Positions 1 through 6,715 of a stretch of 24,001 nt of DNA are shown here, piece by piece. Numbering within the stretch: the stretch's first letter is position 1; every line of letters starts with the position of its first letter. The stretch is taken from the NCBI GenBank assembly GCA_946998205.1, contig CAMPYJ010000039.1, positions 1-24,001 of the forward strand, given 5' to 3'. The position numbers were made by a program, and so were the translations under genes. The notes below the pieces were generated by a model that had not been told where the DNA came from, ran no database searches, and was given only the letters and a program-made list of their open reading frames with translations. This DNA comes from an uncultured Prevotella sp. (GTDB taxonomy: Bacteria > Bacteroidota > Bacteroidia > Bacteroidales > Bacteroidaceae).

Positions 1-51
1 GACCACAAAAACAGCCTCGCAATCTGACAAAGCTAATTTATAGAACCGCCC
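1..51. repeat. MITE-like element arm, cut by window edge
   Basis: This stretch ends in GAACCGCCC at 43-51, the terminal motif of the element at 15004-15161. The preceding bases (CTCGCAATCTGACAAAGC, then AATTTATA) match the right arm of that element with only a few differences. The left side runs out of the window. Relative to the neighbouring core segment (52-187) this arm is in the opposite orientation from what an intact palindromic element would show. It is therefore either the end of a separate adjacent copy or an inverted arm of the same copy. Confidence 0.75.
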
Positions 52-187
52 TTATGAGTGAAGGAGTATAGACGAGCTTAACGATTGAACGAACAAGCGA
101 ATTGAACCAAAAAGAGAGTCTACAAGATGACAAAACGGAAAAAGACTGATATAAAAAACTTTACGGTGATAATTTATAGAACCGCCC
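52..187. repeat. MITE-like element core plus right terminus (diverged)
   Basis: The segment shares blocks with the reverse complement of the element at 15004-15161, in the same order. These are GAGTGAAGGAG (56-66; complement at 15089-15099), GAACGAACAAG (87-97; complement at 15059-15069) and then AATTGAACC and AAAAAGAG. After about 120 the similarity fades, and it returns at the terminus AATTTATAGAACCGCCC (171-187). It looks like a decayed copy. No open reading frame or transposase is present, so any mobility would have to be supplied in trans. Confidence 0.7.
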
Positions 188-195
188 GCAATTTA

Positions 196-244
196 AAACG
201 CTCTGCTAATTTTAATACAATTGTTTAAAATTAACAGAGCGTTT
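196..244 (-). terminator. long hairpin, likely terminator of the C10 peptidase transcript
   Basis: AAACGCTCTG (196-205) pairs perfectly with CAGAGCGTTT (235-244), and inside it TAATTTTAA (207-215) pairs perfectly with TTAAAATTA (225-233). One unpaired base sits on each side between the two stems, and the loop is 9 nt. Read on the minus strand, the stem ends in a T-rich tract, as an intrinsic terminator should. It lies about 90 bp beyond the stop codon of the minus-strand peptidase gene. It could also stop rightward transcription coming from the repeat. Confidence 0.75.
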
Positions 245-253
245 GTAAATCAC

Positions 254-309
254 CATCCCATTGTGAAGGCATGGGATGCTTGGTGTTGATGAAGGAGGGC
301 TACCCCTCG
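254..309. other. cluster of short hairpins downstream of the peptidase gene
   Basis: CATCCCAT (254-261) pairs perfectly with ATGGGATG (271-278) around a 9-nt loop, and flanking CACC/GGTG can extend it over a small bulge. A second short inverted repeat, GAGGG/CCCTC, follows at about 295-309. Neither has a clear T-run. They lie between the peptidase stop codon and the larger terminator at 196-244, so they would form in the 3' untranslated region of that mRNA. A role in stabilising the mRNA 3' end is inference. Confidence 0.45.
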
Positions 310-332
310 CATGTCACATCATGCTGCCCACG

Positions 333-3300
333 TCATTTAATCACCTTCTTTCCATTGACAACATACACACCTTTGGGCAATCGGGCGATGCCCTCTTTGC
401 CCTCTCCAACTTTAACCCCTTGAAGGTTGTATATGGCATATCGGGAAGCATTTGCCGTTGTATGGGCAGGAATACCCAACTCTACGTCATCCAACACAAC
501 AGCCAGCGACCTCACGGCATTGTCGTCATTGTTATGATTAGGCACCACAAAAGCAGAGAAACACTCAATGGTTGGTGTCTGAGACAGTTCAAAGCGATTT
601 GTTGCCGCATTATAGAGATAAGCCGAGACTGGCTGATGTTGTCCAATCGTTCCTACAAAGTTATAATTGTCAGAACCGAGAACACTCTTGGCTTGCTGAT
701 TTACTTCTACATCCTTGCCATGAATGGTGAGCATCATGTCTGCTGTTGCGGCATCAATGTGTTTTATTTCCAGAAGATAAGGACAATAAGCCTCTATATG
801 CTGGGTTGTGTTAAAATAAAGTTTGTTCTCCTGCTCATGAACGAAATTATAAACATGCAATTCGGCGGGTTGGCCGTTTATCTTCATGGCATCGGGAACA
901 AAAGGCAAAGAGACGGTAGTCCATGCGCTTCCAGCATCCTTACCATTGGCAACCAAAGGACGCTGGCATGTAATTTCTCTTGCGGTAAAATTGCTCAACA
1001 TCTTTATGGGCTGGTTGGTTCGTAAGGTTATTTTCGGCGCTTCATCACCCAAGATGACATTTTTATCTTTCAAGGTCTCGGGTACGGTGCTTGCTTCGCG
1101 TAGATAATATAGACAGTTGGGATTGTTGCTCGGTCTCAGCTTTGTATCTTTCTTCACGTTCAAGTCGCGCATGTCTACCGCTATGGCGTCCGTCAAGTCG
1201 ATACTCTCTTCTGGTTCAAGAGCCACTGGCGTTCCATCTGCCAGGTACTTCATCACGGCAGCTTTGCATGTAATGGCTCCATTGCATATAGCCTTACCTT
1301 TTAGATAGATACCTTCGTACCCCAGTAATGTTACGATGTATCTTGTTCCAGGAATCAGGTTGTCGAAAGCAAACGGTAGCGTGATAGTCTTTCCTGCGGG
1401 AATGATAGCATTTAGCTGTTTCATCTGTACGTCTTGTTTCTCTCCAACTATTGCGATGAGCAAATCACGGTCGTAATCATCTGTCGCCGTATTTTTAACC
1501 TCAAACCGTCCTTCCATGTGGGTGCCGTACAGTTCATCCGCCTTTTTACTACTACCGTTTGTGCAGAATACCGATGCCGTTAATTTGGCGTCTGGCACGT
1601 TCTTTCCTTCAGCGACGTCCACCTCTCCTTTGCCTACGAAATCGATGTCACGATCTTGCATGCTGTCCCAAACGTTAATGTGATATTGCGTTTTCGGCTT
1701 CGCTACGTCGGGTTGAAAGCTCAAAGGTACATCTATCGTTGCGCCAGGCGCTATGGATAAACCCAATACCGAGCGTTTGTTGCCGAAAACAAAACTTAAC
1801 GAGCCGGTAAAGTCGGGACCGACATTCTTTATTTTCGCCATGGCCGTATAAGTCCTGCCCGTCTTGATGACTTTTGGCATGTCAATGGAAACCAATTTCA
1901 AGTCGATGGTTTGAGGGTTGATGATGGACGCGTTCAACTGGGTTTCCGTAATATGTAAGTTGCATACCGACTTCTCCGCACCAGGGCAAAGTTGCCAGGT
2001 GTTCGACTTTTTTTCCTTGCACATAGGCAACAACTGATAGTCACCTTTCAGTCCTGCGCCAAAGTTTTTCAAGATTGCCTTATAGAAAGTCCTTTTAGGG
2101 GTGATTGGCTCGTACGAGATAACATCGCTCTCATGCACCACCTTCATCAACATACCGTCTTTATATAAGCCCACGCCCATTTGACCTTCAAAGGGCAACA
2201 GCATGTAATTGAACAGCTCGTAAGACATACTGAGGCCTTTAAAACCTTGTTCAATTCTTTTTCTCGACATCTGGCTAAGTCCGCGCAAGTGCAGGTCTAT
2301 TACCGTCATGGCGTCCAACTGCTCTTCACCTTCATTCGGCTTAACGCCTAAGATGGCACACTGGCTCAATGAATATCCGCCCTCAAACGACCCTATTCCT
2401 TGCTGGTCTGGATTGAGAACAGACAAGCGGAAATATCCATCAGACAAGCCGCTCCATCCCCAGTTGATGTGAAAGTAATCGCCCGACTCGTATCCGTCGC
2501 ATACGAATTCGTGTCCTCCTCCTGTTGGCGTCACGCCCCCATACAGTACGGGGCGACCTTCTTTCAATTCCTCATAAATCATGTTGTTCCATGTCTTTGA
2601 GGTATATCCACTACGGTCGGCATAGCGTGCCGCCTTGCTGTATCCAAAATAGTGCGTCAGTGCGTATGGCAACTCAACGGCTACCGTTCCCGACCCCCCT
2701 TGCTTGGCGGTGGCATAATCCATTTCCGTGGAGACACCGCAATATTTCATCAATTTAGCTACGGCGTTTTTCTGCTCCCGATTGGCATTCTCGTCGTACG
2801 TCCGCAGCATGTTTTTCCAGTCGAATGTCGTTTTGGGCAGCGTGTCCAGAACCTTTCCTATCTTCGGACTCTTGTAGCCGGGTATCGTGTCAAGGGTTTC
2901 TCCCCGCGGGCATTGATGATAATACATCACTTGTGCCATGGCAGTTGCGACGCATCCTGTTACCGTTCGTTCAAAAGCTCCCATCGGGCAGGCGTCATTA
3001 TAGGGTGCTCCTTGATTCCAGCGTGTTTCGATGAGCGGATGAATGGAGCGTTTCACGCTTAGTCCCGCACGGGTTCCGGAAGTGGTTTTTAGGTTTTTCA
3101 ACCGCAGGCGGACAGCTGTTTTTATCTCGTGCTCATACAAACTGAGCAGGTCTTTCAATTGCACGGGAATGTTGTTTACGTCAAACTTTCCCGTATAGGC
3201 ATATCCCAAGACCGCGTCTGTCCGGTCGTCTGCCGACGTGATGACGAAGCCTTCCCCGTTGCCATTGTTGAAGACATAATAAGCGTTGGGACACCGCATG

Positions 3301-3464
3301 ACCATTTTCAACTGGTTGCGCTGAGACTTCGCGCGAGTGCTTGTCGTTGGTTGTTTTTGCTTCAAGAACCGCATGGCCAGCTTCATGGCCTCTTGCTTTC
3401 CGATGGGATTGGCATTGGCCAAGGTGGAAATGGCGATTAAAACGAATAATAGAGTTTTCTTCAT
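333..3464 (-). CDS. secreted C10-family (streptopain/interpain-type) cysteine peptidase with T9SS sorting tail
   Basis: The product is a 1043-residue papain-fold protease of the SpeB/streptopain family, probably exported and surface-attached or released to degrade host proteins. The ATG at 3462-3464 was chosen over one 21 codons upstream because it begins a clean signal peptide (MKKTLLFVLIAISTLANA). Residues about 20-130 resemble the inhibitory propeptide. The catalytic domain shows the oxyanion Gln151 in WNQGAPYN, nucleophile Cys171 in TGCVATAMAQVMYYHQ, His318 in GGGHEF and the NWGW motif at 334-337. This is far longer than the roughly 400 residues of SpeB. The extra length carries CARDB/Ig-like regions (about 540-760), a beta-rich region with the WTTVSLPF motif common in Prevotella surface proteins, and a C-terminal sorting tail (YAIYNLQGVKVG ... 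LPKGVYVVNGKKVIK). It lies 117 bp downstream of another secreted protein on the same strand. The family call is firm; natural substrates are unknown. Confidence 0.93.
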   Translation of the reverse strand: MKKTLLFVLIAISTLANANPIGKQEAMKLAMRFLKQKQPTTSTRAKSQRNQLKMVMRCPNAYYVFNNGNGEGFVITSADDRTDAVLGYAYTGKFDVNNIPVQLKDLLSLYEHEIKTAVRLRLKNLKTTSGTRAGLSVKRSIHPLIETRWNQGAPYNDACPMGAFERTVTGCVATAMAQVMYYHQCPRGETLDTIPGYKSPKIGKVLDTLPKTTFDWKNMLRTYDENANREQKNAVAKLMKYCGVSTEMDYATAKQGGSGTVAVELPYALTHYFGYSKAARYADRSGYTSKTWNNMIYEELKEGRPVLYGGVTPTGGGHEFVCDGYESGDYFHINWGWSGLSDGYFRLSVLNPDQQGIGSFEGGYSLSQCAILGVKPNEGEEQLDAMTVIDLHLRGLSQMSRKRIEQGFKGLSMSYELFNYMLLPFEGQMGVGLYKDGMLMKVVHESDVISYEPITPKRTFYKAILKNFGAGLKGDYQLLPMCKEKKSNTWQLCPGAEKSVCNLHITETQLNASIINPQTIDLKLVSIDMPKVIKTGRTYTAMAKIKNVGPDFTGSLSFVFGNKRSVLGLSIAPGATIDVPLSFQPDVAKPKTQYHINVWDSMQDRDIDFVGKGEVDVAEGKNVPDAKLTASVFCTNGSSKKADELYGTHMEGRFEVKNTATDDYDRDLLIAIVGEKQDVQMKQLNAIIPAGKTITLPFAFDNLIPGTRYIVTLLGYEGIYLKGKAICNGAITCKAAVMKYLADGTPVALEPEESIDLTDAIAVDMRDLNVKKDTKLRPSNNPNCLYYLREASTVPETLKDKNVILGDEAPKITLRTNQPIKMLSNFTAREITCQRPLVANGKDAGSAWTTVSLPFVPDAMKINGQPAELHVYNFVHEQENKLYFNTTQHIEAYCPYLLEIKHIDAATADMMLTIHGKDVEVNQQAKSVLGSDNYNFVGTIGQHQPVSAYLYNAATNRFELSQTPTIECFSAFVVPNHNNDDNAVRSLAVVLDDVELGIPAHTTANASRYAIYNLQGVKVGEGKEGIARLPKGVYVVNGKKVIK

Positions 3465-3522
3465 TGTTGATTTCTTTTGCAAGCACATGATCGTTGCTTG
3501 CGTAAGTCTGTAAATAAAGTAT

Positions 3523-3563
3523 GGCAAGGGTGTTACGGTTTCTTTGCCGTAAGCTCCCTTGCC
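3523..3563 (-). terminator. strong intergenic hairpin between two secreted-protein genes
   Basis: GGCAAGGG (3523-3530) pairs perfectly with CCCTTGCC (3556-3563), and the inner TTACGG (3533-3538) pairs with CCGTAA (3547-3552) around an 8-nt loop. It starts 18 bp after the stop codon of the upstream minus-strand gene and ends 58 bp before the peptidase start. On the minus strand it is followed by an A/T-rich tract (ATACTTTATTTA) rather than a clean U-run. It may be a partial terminator, an attenuator or an mRNA processing site setting the ratio of the two products. I found no convincing TAnnTTTG box between it and the peptidase. Confidence 0.6.
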
Positions 3564-3581
3564 TTATACTGTCGTGACGCA

Positions 3582-4790
3582 TTAAGATTTTGAAAATTTG
3601 ACAACTTTGCTTCCTATTTTGGCTATATATTCGCCAGCGGGCAACGTGTTCAGGCTGATAGTCTTGTTGCCTCTTACCGCATGGGTTGCCATCAATTGTC
3701 CTGTTACGCTGTACACGCAAACTTGCTCCGTTCCATTGTTTGTCGCCCCCTCAATGATTAGGCAGCCATTGCTAAAGCTAATGTTCGCTTGGTCATGGGT
3801 GATTTCTGCAATGCCATTCGTTTTCTTCTCTACTGCCGTGTTTTCTTCATAACTACATTCGGCAGCATCCGTATCTTCTTGCATTGGAACATGCTTAAAA
3901 GCCTTGTTGAGCGGAAGATGGTTGAAGTACATACAGTTGCGCGGACCTAAGTAAAGGCGGTCTCCTTCTGATTGCACCAAAGGAATGAACGTATGTGCGG
4001 CATCGTACTGTTCATCGCCTTCATCGCCATAATGGAATGTGTAAGAGAAAGCTTCTGTTCCTGTGTTCGTGATGTCTCCATTGTCATCGTACACATACTT
4101 TAGCTCCATGGGTGTGCTCTCCGTCATTTCTTCTCCTGGAATATATTTCAAACCTACCATGCGGTCGTCAATGTTGTTATCGTATTCAAACACTTCTTTC
4201 CATACATTGTTGCCGTTGCTCATCATAAAACTAAAGGTCTGCTCACGTCCCTTGTCATCATAAGTGATGGTGGTATGGCGATCTGCGAAACCTTCCAGTT
4301 TCAGATTTTTCTCGTCAAACTGCACGTCATTGGTTTTAATCACGCGCATCTGTGCATCGTACACGTATGTAGAACGTAAGTCTTCCATCAATACAGGATT
4401 CCCCTCTTTATTCGGTTTTAACGTGTATCTATGATAGGTCTTGATAAATCCATTGTCGTCACGATCGTAAACGTCACGTCGGTCTTTTCGCTGTTCGCCA
4501 TCTGGCTTGACGGTATAGCGTGTTTCTTCTTTCAAATAGCCATTCGCATCATAAGCGAACTTGATGACTTCTTTTAGATTGTCATCTTCGGTAGATTCTA
4601 CTTCTGTCAGAAAGCCATAGTCATCATATTTATATTTAAAGACTTCATCACCTCCGAACGTACTCCATTGCGCAAGACGGTGCGTGTGAACTTTTGGAAT
4701 AGCTCTGTAATAATTGGGTGCTTTCTTACTTTCGGCGTTAACGCCTAAACACAATACTGCCAAAAGAGCAGGTAGTAAAATTTTTTTCAT
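3582..4790 (-). CDS. secreted protein with YD-like repeats and T9SS sorting tail
   Basis: The product is a 402-residue exported protein of unknown function. The ATG at 4788-4790 was preferred over one 33 codons upstream because it begins a typical signal peptide (MKKILLPALLAVLCLGVNA), and because a promoter box lies upstream at 4887-4894, so the longer start would fall in or before the leader. The body has about six divergent Y-x-YD-x-x-G units (for example YKYDDYGFL, FAYDANGYL, YVYDAQMRV, ITYDDKGRE, YVYDDNGDI), as in Rhs/YD-type beta-rich repeats and Bacteroidota DUF4595-like proteins. The last 70 or so residues (VCVYSVTGQLMATH ... LPAGEYIAKIGSKVVKF) match a type A T9SS sorting domain, so the protein probably crosses the outer membrane. 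It is the first gene of a two-gene run with the C10 peptidase. Whether the two act together is not visible from sequence. Confidence 0.88.
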   Translation of the reverse strand: MKKILLPALLAVLCLGVNAESKKAPNYYRAIPKVHTHRLAQWSTFGGDEVFKYKYDDYGFLTEVESTEDDNLKEVIKFAYDANGYLKEETRYTVKPDGEQRKDRRDVYDRDDNGFIKTYHRYTLKPNKEGNPVLMEDLRSTYVYDAQMRVIKTNDVQFDEKNLKLEGFADRHTTITYDDKGREQTFSFMMSNGNNVWKEVFEYDNNIDDRMVGLKYIPGEEMTESTPMELKYVYDDNGDITNTGTEAFSYTFHYGDEGDEQYDAAHTFIPLVQSEGDRLYLGPRNCMYFNHLPLNKAFKHVPMQEDTDAAECSYEENTAVEKKTNGIAEITHDQANISFSNGCLIIEGATNNGTEQVCVYSVTGQLMATHAVRGNKTISLNTLPAGEYIAKIGSKVVKFSKS

Positions 4791-4886
4791 GTTAATTGTT
4801 ATTTTGTAAAAGTGTAAATGTATCTCTATAATAGTGCGTAAACCAAATGCGGTAAGCATATTTGAGTTATAGTGCCTTGTGGGTTG

Positions 4887-4917
4887 CAAAAGTACGTCTT
4901 ATCAACATAATGAGCAA
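4887..4917 (-). promoter_or_regulatory. Bacteroidota-type promoter for the YD-like protein gene
   Basis: On the minus strand the -7 box TACTTTTG (4887-4894) matches the TAnnTTTG consensus. A TTG core of a -33 box lies at 4915-4917 with a 20-bp spacer. This predicts a leader of about 90 nt before the ATG at 4790. The upstream edge of the -33 box touches the first of three TAGGTAT motifs. Confidence 0.6.
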
Positions 4918-4963
4918 TACCTACTAATTGGGATGTCGCTCAGGTATACCTATTTGTAGGTAT
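4917..4963 (-). promoter_or_regulatory. three TAGGTAT motifs upstream of the promoter, possible operator
   Basis: The heptamer ATACCTA occurs at 4917-4923 and 4946-4952, and its complement TAGGTAT at 4957-4963. The last two form a perfect 7-bp inverted repeat around TTTG. AGGTATACCT (4942-4951) is also self-complementary. The cluster lies directly upstream of the minus-strand -33 box, the usual position for an activator site. The regulator is unknown. Confidence 0.4.
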
Positions 4964-5661
4964 GAGTATGAGGTTGTTAAGCTATTAGTCTGTGTTTCAG
5001 CATGATGGTTGATTAAATGAGAAGTTTGCAAAACTGCCAGTTTGCGTCTTTCCGGATGTCATCTCAGTGCTGAATGAGTGGGATGATAAGTGTGCATAGG
5101 GGTGCGTGTTATTGGCAATTATGGTTCTATGAGGTAGAGTAAAACATGTTTACAACACGCTTCTCACCTTTGGCTTATTTGTCAGCATTCTTACTTTAGG
5201 TTTCAAATACGCCAAATATGAGCGTGTTTCGTATTGTTCTGTAAATTAATTAGTTATATGCTTTGTGCCGCTTTTTTGTCTCGTTAATTGTGTTGATGGT
5301 CTCAAAAAAACATGTATTTTGGCAGGTTTCTACACCTTCTTTTTGTTTAAAAGTGATGTAATAGTGGCATTAAGTCATGTTGGTAGCACTGTAATTCCAA
5401 TGCTTTTGCGTAAATTTAGCATTGTTCTTAGCCTATATTTTCACAAGTTCATCATGTTAGCCTATCATTTTTTTCTATTTCAAAGATTTTGAAGTGCGGT
5501 TTTATTGTTATTTTTTTAGGACAAACACGCATGCCTTCTTGTGTCATAAAAGTCTTTTGCATTCTTGTTTTTCATACCATTTATTTTTCCATATAAAACA
5601 GTTCTCACCCATACGGTGCCCTCCATGCCTCTTATACCTACAACATATTACATATCTAACA
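4964..5661. other. long A/T-rich non-coding stretch with no supported gene
   Basis: This is the inner part of a 986-bp gap between two divergently transcribed genes. The short open frames present (the longest about 75-95 codons) are rich in Phe and Leu, lack good starts or family motifs, and are not credible genes. Apart from the inverted repeat at 5154-5228 and a weak hairpin near 5028-5045, I see nothing definite. It may hold a small RNA, distal regulatory sites or the remains of a decayed gene. Confidence 0.5.
5154..5228. repeat. nested inverted repeat in intergenic region
   Basis: AACACGCT (5154-5161) is the exact complement of AGCGTGTT (5221-5228). Inside it TTTGGC (5169-5174) is the exact complement of GCCAAA (5211-5216). 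The spacing between stems differs (7 nt on the left, 4 nt on the right) and the loop is 36 nt. It could be a structured RNA or a small decayed palindromic element. There is no T-run, so a terminator is unlikely. Confidence 0.4.
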
Positions 5662-5703
5662 ACCCATTTTGTCCGCAGAAGAGCAAAATACATAAAAATG
5701 GGT
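5662..5703. promoter_or_regulatory. inverted repeat abutting the hmuY promoter, possible operator
   Basis: ACCCATTTT (5662-5670) is the perfect complement of AAAATGGGT (5695-5703), with a 24-bp spacer. The right half ends two bases before the TTTG -33 box of hmuY. The position suits a repressor or activator responding to iron or haem. It does not resemble the classical Fur 19-mer, so the regulator is unknown. Confidence 0.35.
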
Positions 5704-5705
5704 GT

Positions 5706-5735
5706 TTTGCATTTTTTTTCATCTTCGTACCTTTG
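5706..5735 (+). promoter_or_regulatory. hmuY promoter (-33 TTTG, -7 TACCTTTG)
   Basis: TTTG at 5706-5709 and TACCTTTG at 5728-5735, separated by 18 bp, match the Bacteroidota primary-sigma consensus (TTTG and TAnnTTTG). Transcription should start a few bases after 5740, giving a leader of about 30-35 nt before the ATG at 5777. The perfect boxes suggest a strong promoter. Confidence 0.75.
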
Positions 5736-5776
5736 CAACCAAATTTATAACACTCATTATTCAAACAATTATTAAA

Positions 5777-6490
5777 ATGAAAAAAATGACTACCGCCCTG
5801 TTTTTGGGCCTTACAGCCATGGCGTTTACATGGACATCGTGTGACAAATCGGAGGATTTATCCCAAAAGAAAGAGAAAGAAGAACAAAATGCGATTTGCA
5901 AGCATGCCGATATTTTGTTGCAAGAAAAACAAATGACCAACTACGACAAGTGGGTTTACATTGATTTGGAAAGTGGCAAGACTGAAACCAAGACAGATTA
6001 TCGTGAATGGGTGTATGGCATGATGAACCGGCAAACGGGCGAAATGGATCAGACTACCAAAACGATACCCGAGCGTGCTAATAACGAACCAAAGAAGTGG
6101 CACATCGCTTTCCACTTGTACGACCCCATGACCAATGGCGGTGAGGTGATGATTGCAGGTAAGGACACTACTTCTGTTGACCAAATCACTGAACTTCCCA
6201 AGGGTGGAACATGGACAGCAGACAAGCCTGTATGGATTTTGGTAGATATGGCAGGTATGATGCAGATGCCTCCGACAATGGGATACAGTAAGGGATTTTC
6301 TAATCCCAATCTGCACAAGTATATGTTTCGTGCGGGGATGGGGCAATATGAAATGGCAAATAAAGGGCGCATCTTTATTGTAAAATTCAAGGATGGAAGT
6401 TTTGCTGCCATCAAGTTCACAGACATTACTGATGCGACAGGAAAGAAGAAACAAGTGTCATTCGACTACAAGTTTGTTAAAAAGAAGTAA
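5777..6490 (+). CDS. hmuY: HmuY-family haem-binding lipoprotein (haemophore)
   Basis: The product is a 237-residue surface lipoprotein that captures haem and passes it to HmuR. The start at 5777 gives a lipoprotein signal peptide with Cys22 in TWTSC as the acylated residue; an in-frame ATG 25 codons upstream would lie within the promoter and is rejected. The family core is clear: YDKWVYIDLESGK (about 56-68), KWHIAFHLYDPMTNGGE (107-123) and a C-terminal beta section ending IVKFKDGSFAAIKFTDIT. Candidate axial ligands lie in two loops rich in Met (158, 161, 162, 164, 168 and 183, 188, 193). The P. gingivalis protein uses two histidines, while several Prevotella and Bacteroides homologues use a Met pair, so Met-Met ligation is the better guess here. 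The gene has its own strong promoter and is followed by a terminator, then by hmuR. Confidence 0.92.
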   Translation: MKKMTTALFLGLTAMAFTWTSCDKSEDLSQKKEKEEQNAICKHADILLQEKQMTNYDKWVYIDLESGKTETKTDYREWVYGMMNRQTGEMDQTTKTIPERANNEPKKWHIAFHLYDPMTNGGEVMIAGKDTTSVDQITELPKGGTWTADKPVWILVDMAGMMQMPPTMGYSKGFSNPNLHKYMFRAGMGQYEMANKGRIFIVKFKDGSFAAIKFTDITDATGKKKQVSFDYKFVKKK

Positions 6491-6506
6491 ACCCTTGTGA
6501 AGATAG

Positions 6507-6551
6507 CCACCTTTCATTCCGCTGATAAGGGCATGAGAGGTGGATTTTTTT
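6507..6551 (+). terminator. intrinsic terminator or attenuator between hmuY and hmuR
   Basis: CCACCTTTCAT (6507-6517) pairs with ATGAGAGGTGG (6533-6543) over 11 positions with one T-G wobble. A run of seven T follows at 6545-6551, starting 17 bp past the hmuY stop. Partial read-through would give high HmuY and lower HmuRSTUV. I found no matching TAnnTTTG promoter in the following 164 bp (6552-6715), which also contain a weak AACGC/GCGTT hairpin at 6582-6605. Confidence 0.8.
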
Positions 6552-6715
6552 GCTTTGTCAAGGCTGCAATCCAGCAAACCGAACGCCCATCTTCGGAAAA
6601 GCGTTGTCACCCATGCGTCTTTCACCGCAATATCACTCATCATATAATAAATAAGGTGAGAAACAAGTGAAACAGTAAAAGGTAGGTAACTCTCATCTGT
6701 TTTTTCGTCATTTTC

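Noticed and set aside
276..1025. A 249-codon plus-strand open frame
   Set aside because: It lies opposite the 3' end of the C10 peptidase gene, has no recognisable domain or signal, and contains the complement of the peptidase's sorting tail. It is an antisense shadow.
3181..3720. A 179-codon minus-strand open frame overlapping both secreted-protein genes
   Set aside because: It is a different frame of the same region, rich in Arg, Gln and His with no signal peptide or motif, and it overlaps two well-supported genes.
4942..4951. Possible Fur box at AGGTATACCT
   Set aside because: It does not match the GATAATGATTATC-type Fur core and controls the secreted-protein side rather than hmuY.
5265..5492. 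A 75-codon frame starting with GTG in the long intergenic region
   Set aside because: Low-complexity Phe/Leu-rich product, no ribosome binding site and no family motif; expected by chance in A/T-rich DNA.
5858..6454. A 198-codon minus-strand open frame
   Set aside because: It is entirely antisense to hmuY, whose family match, lipobox and promoter are clear.
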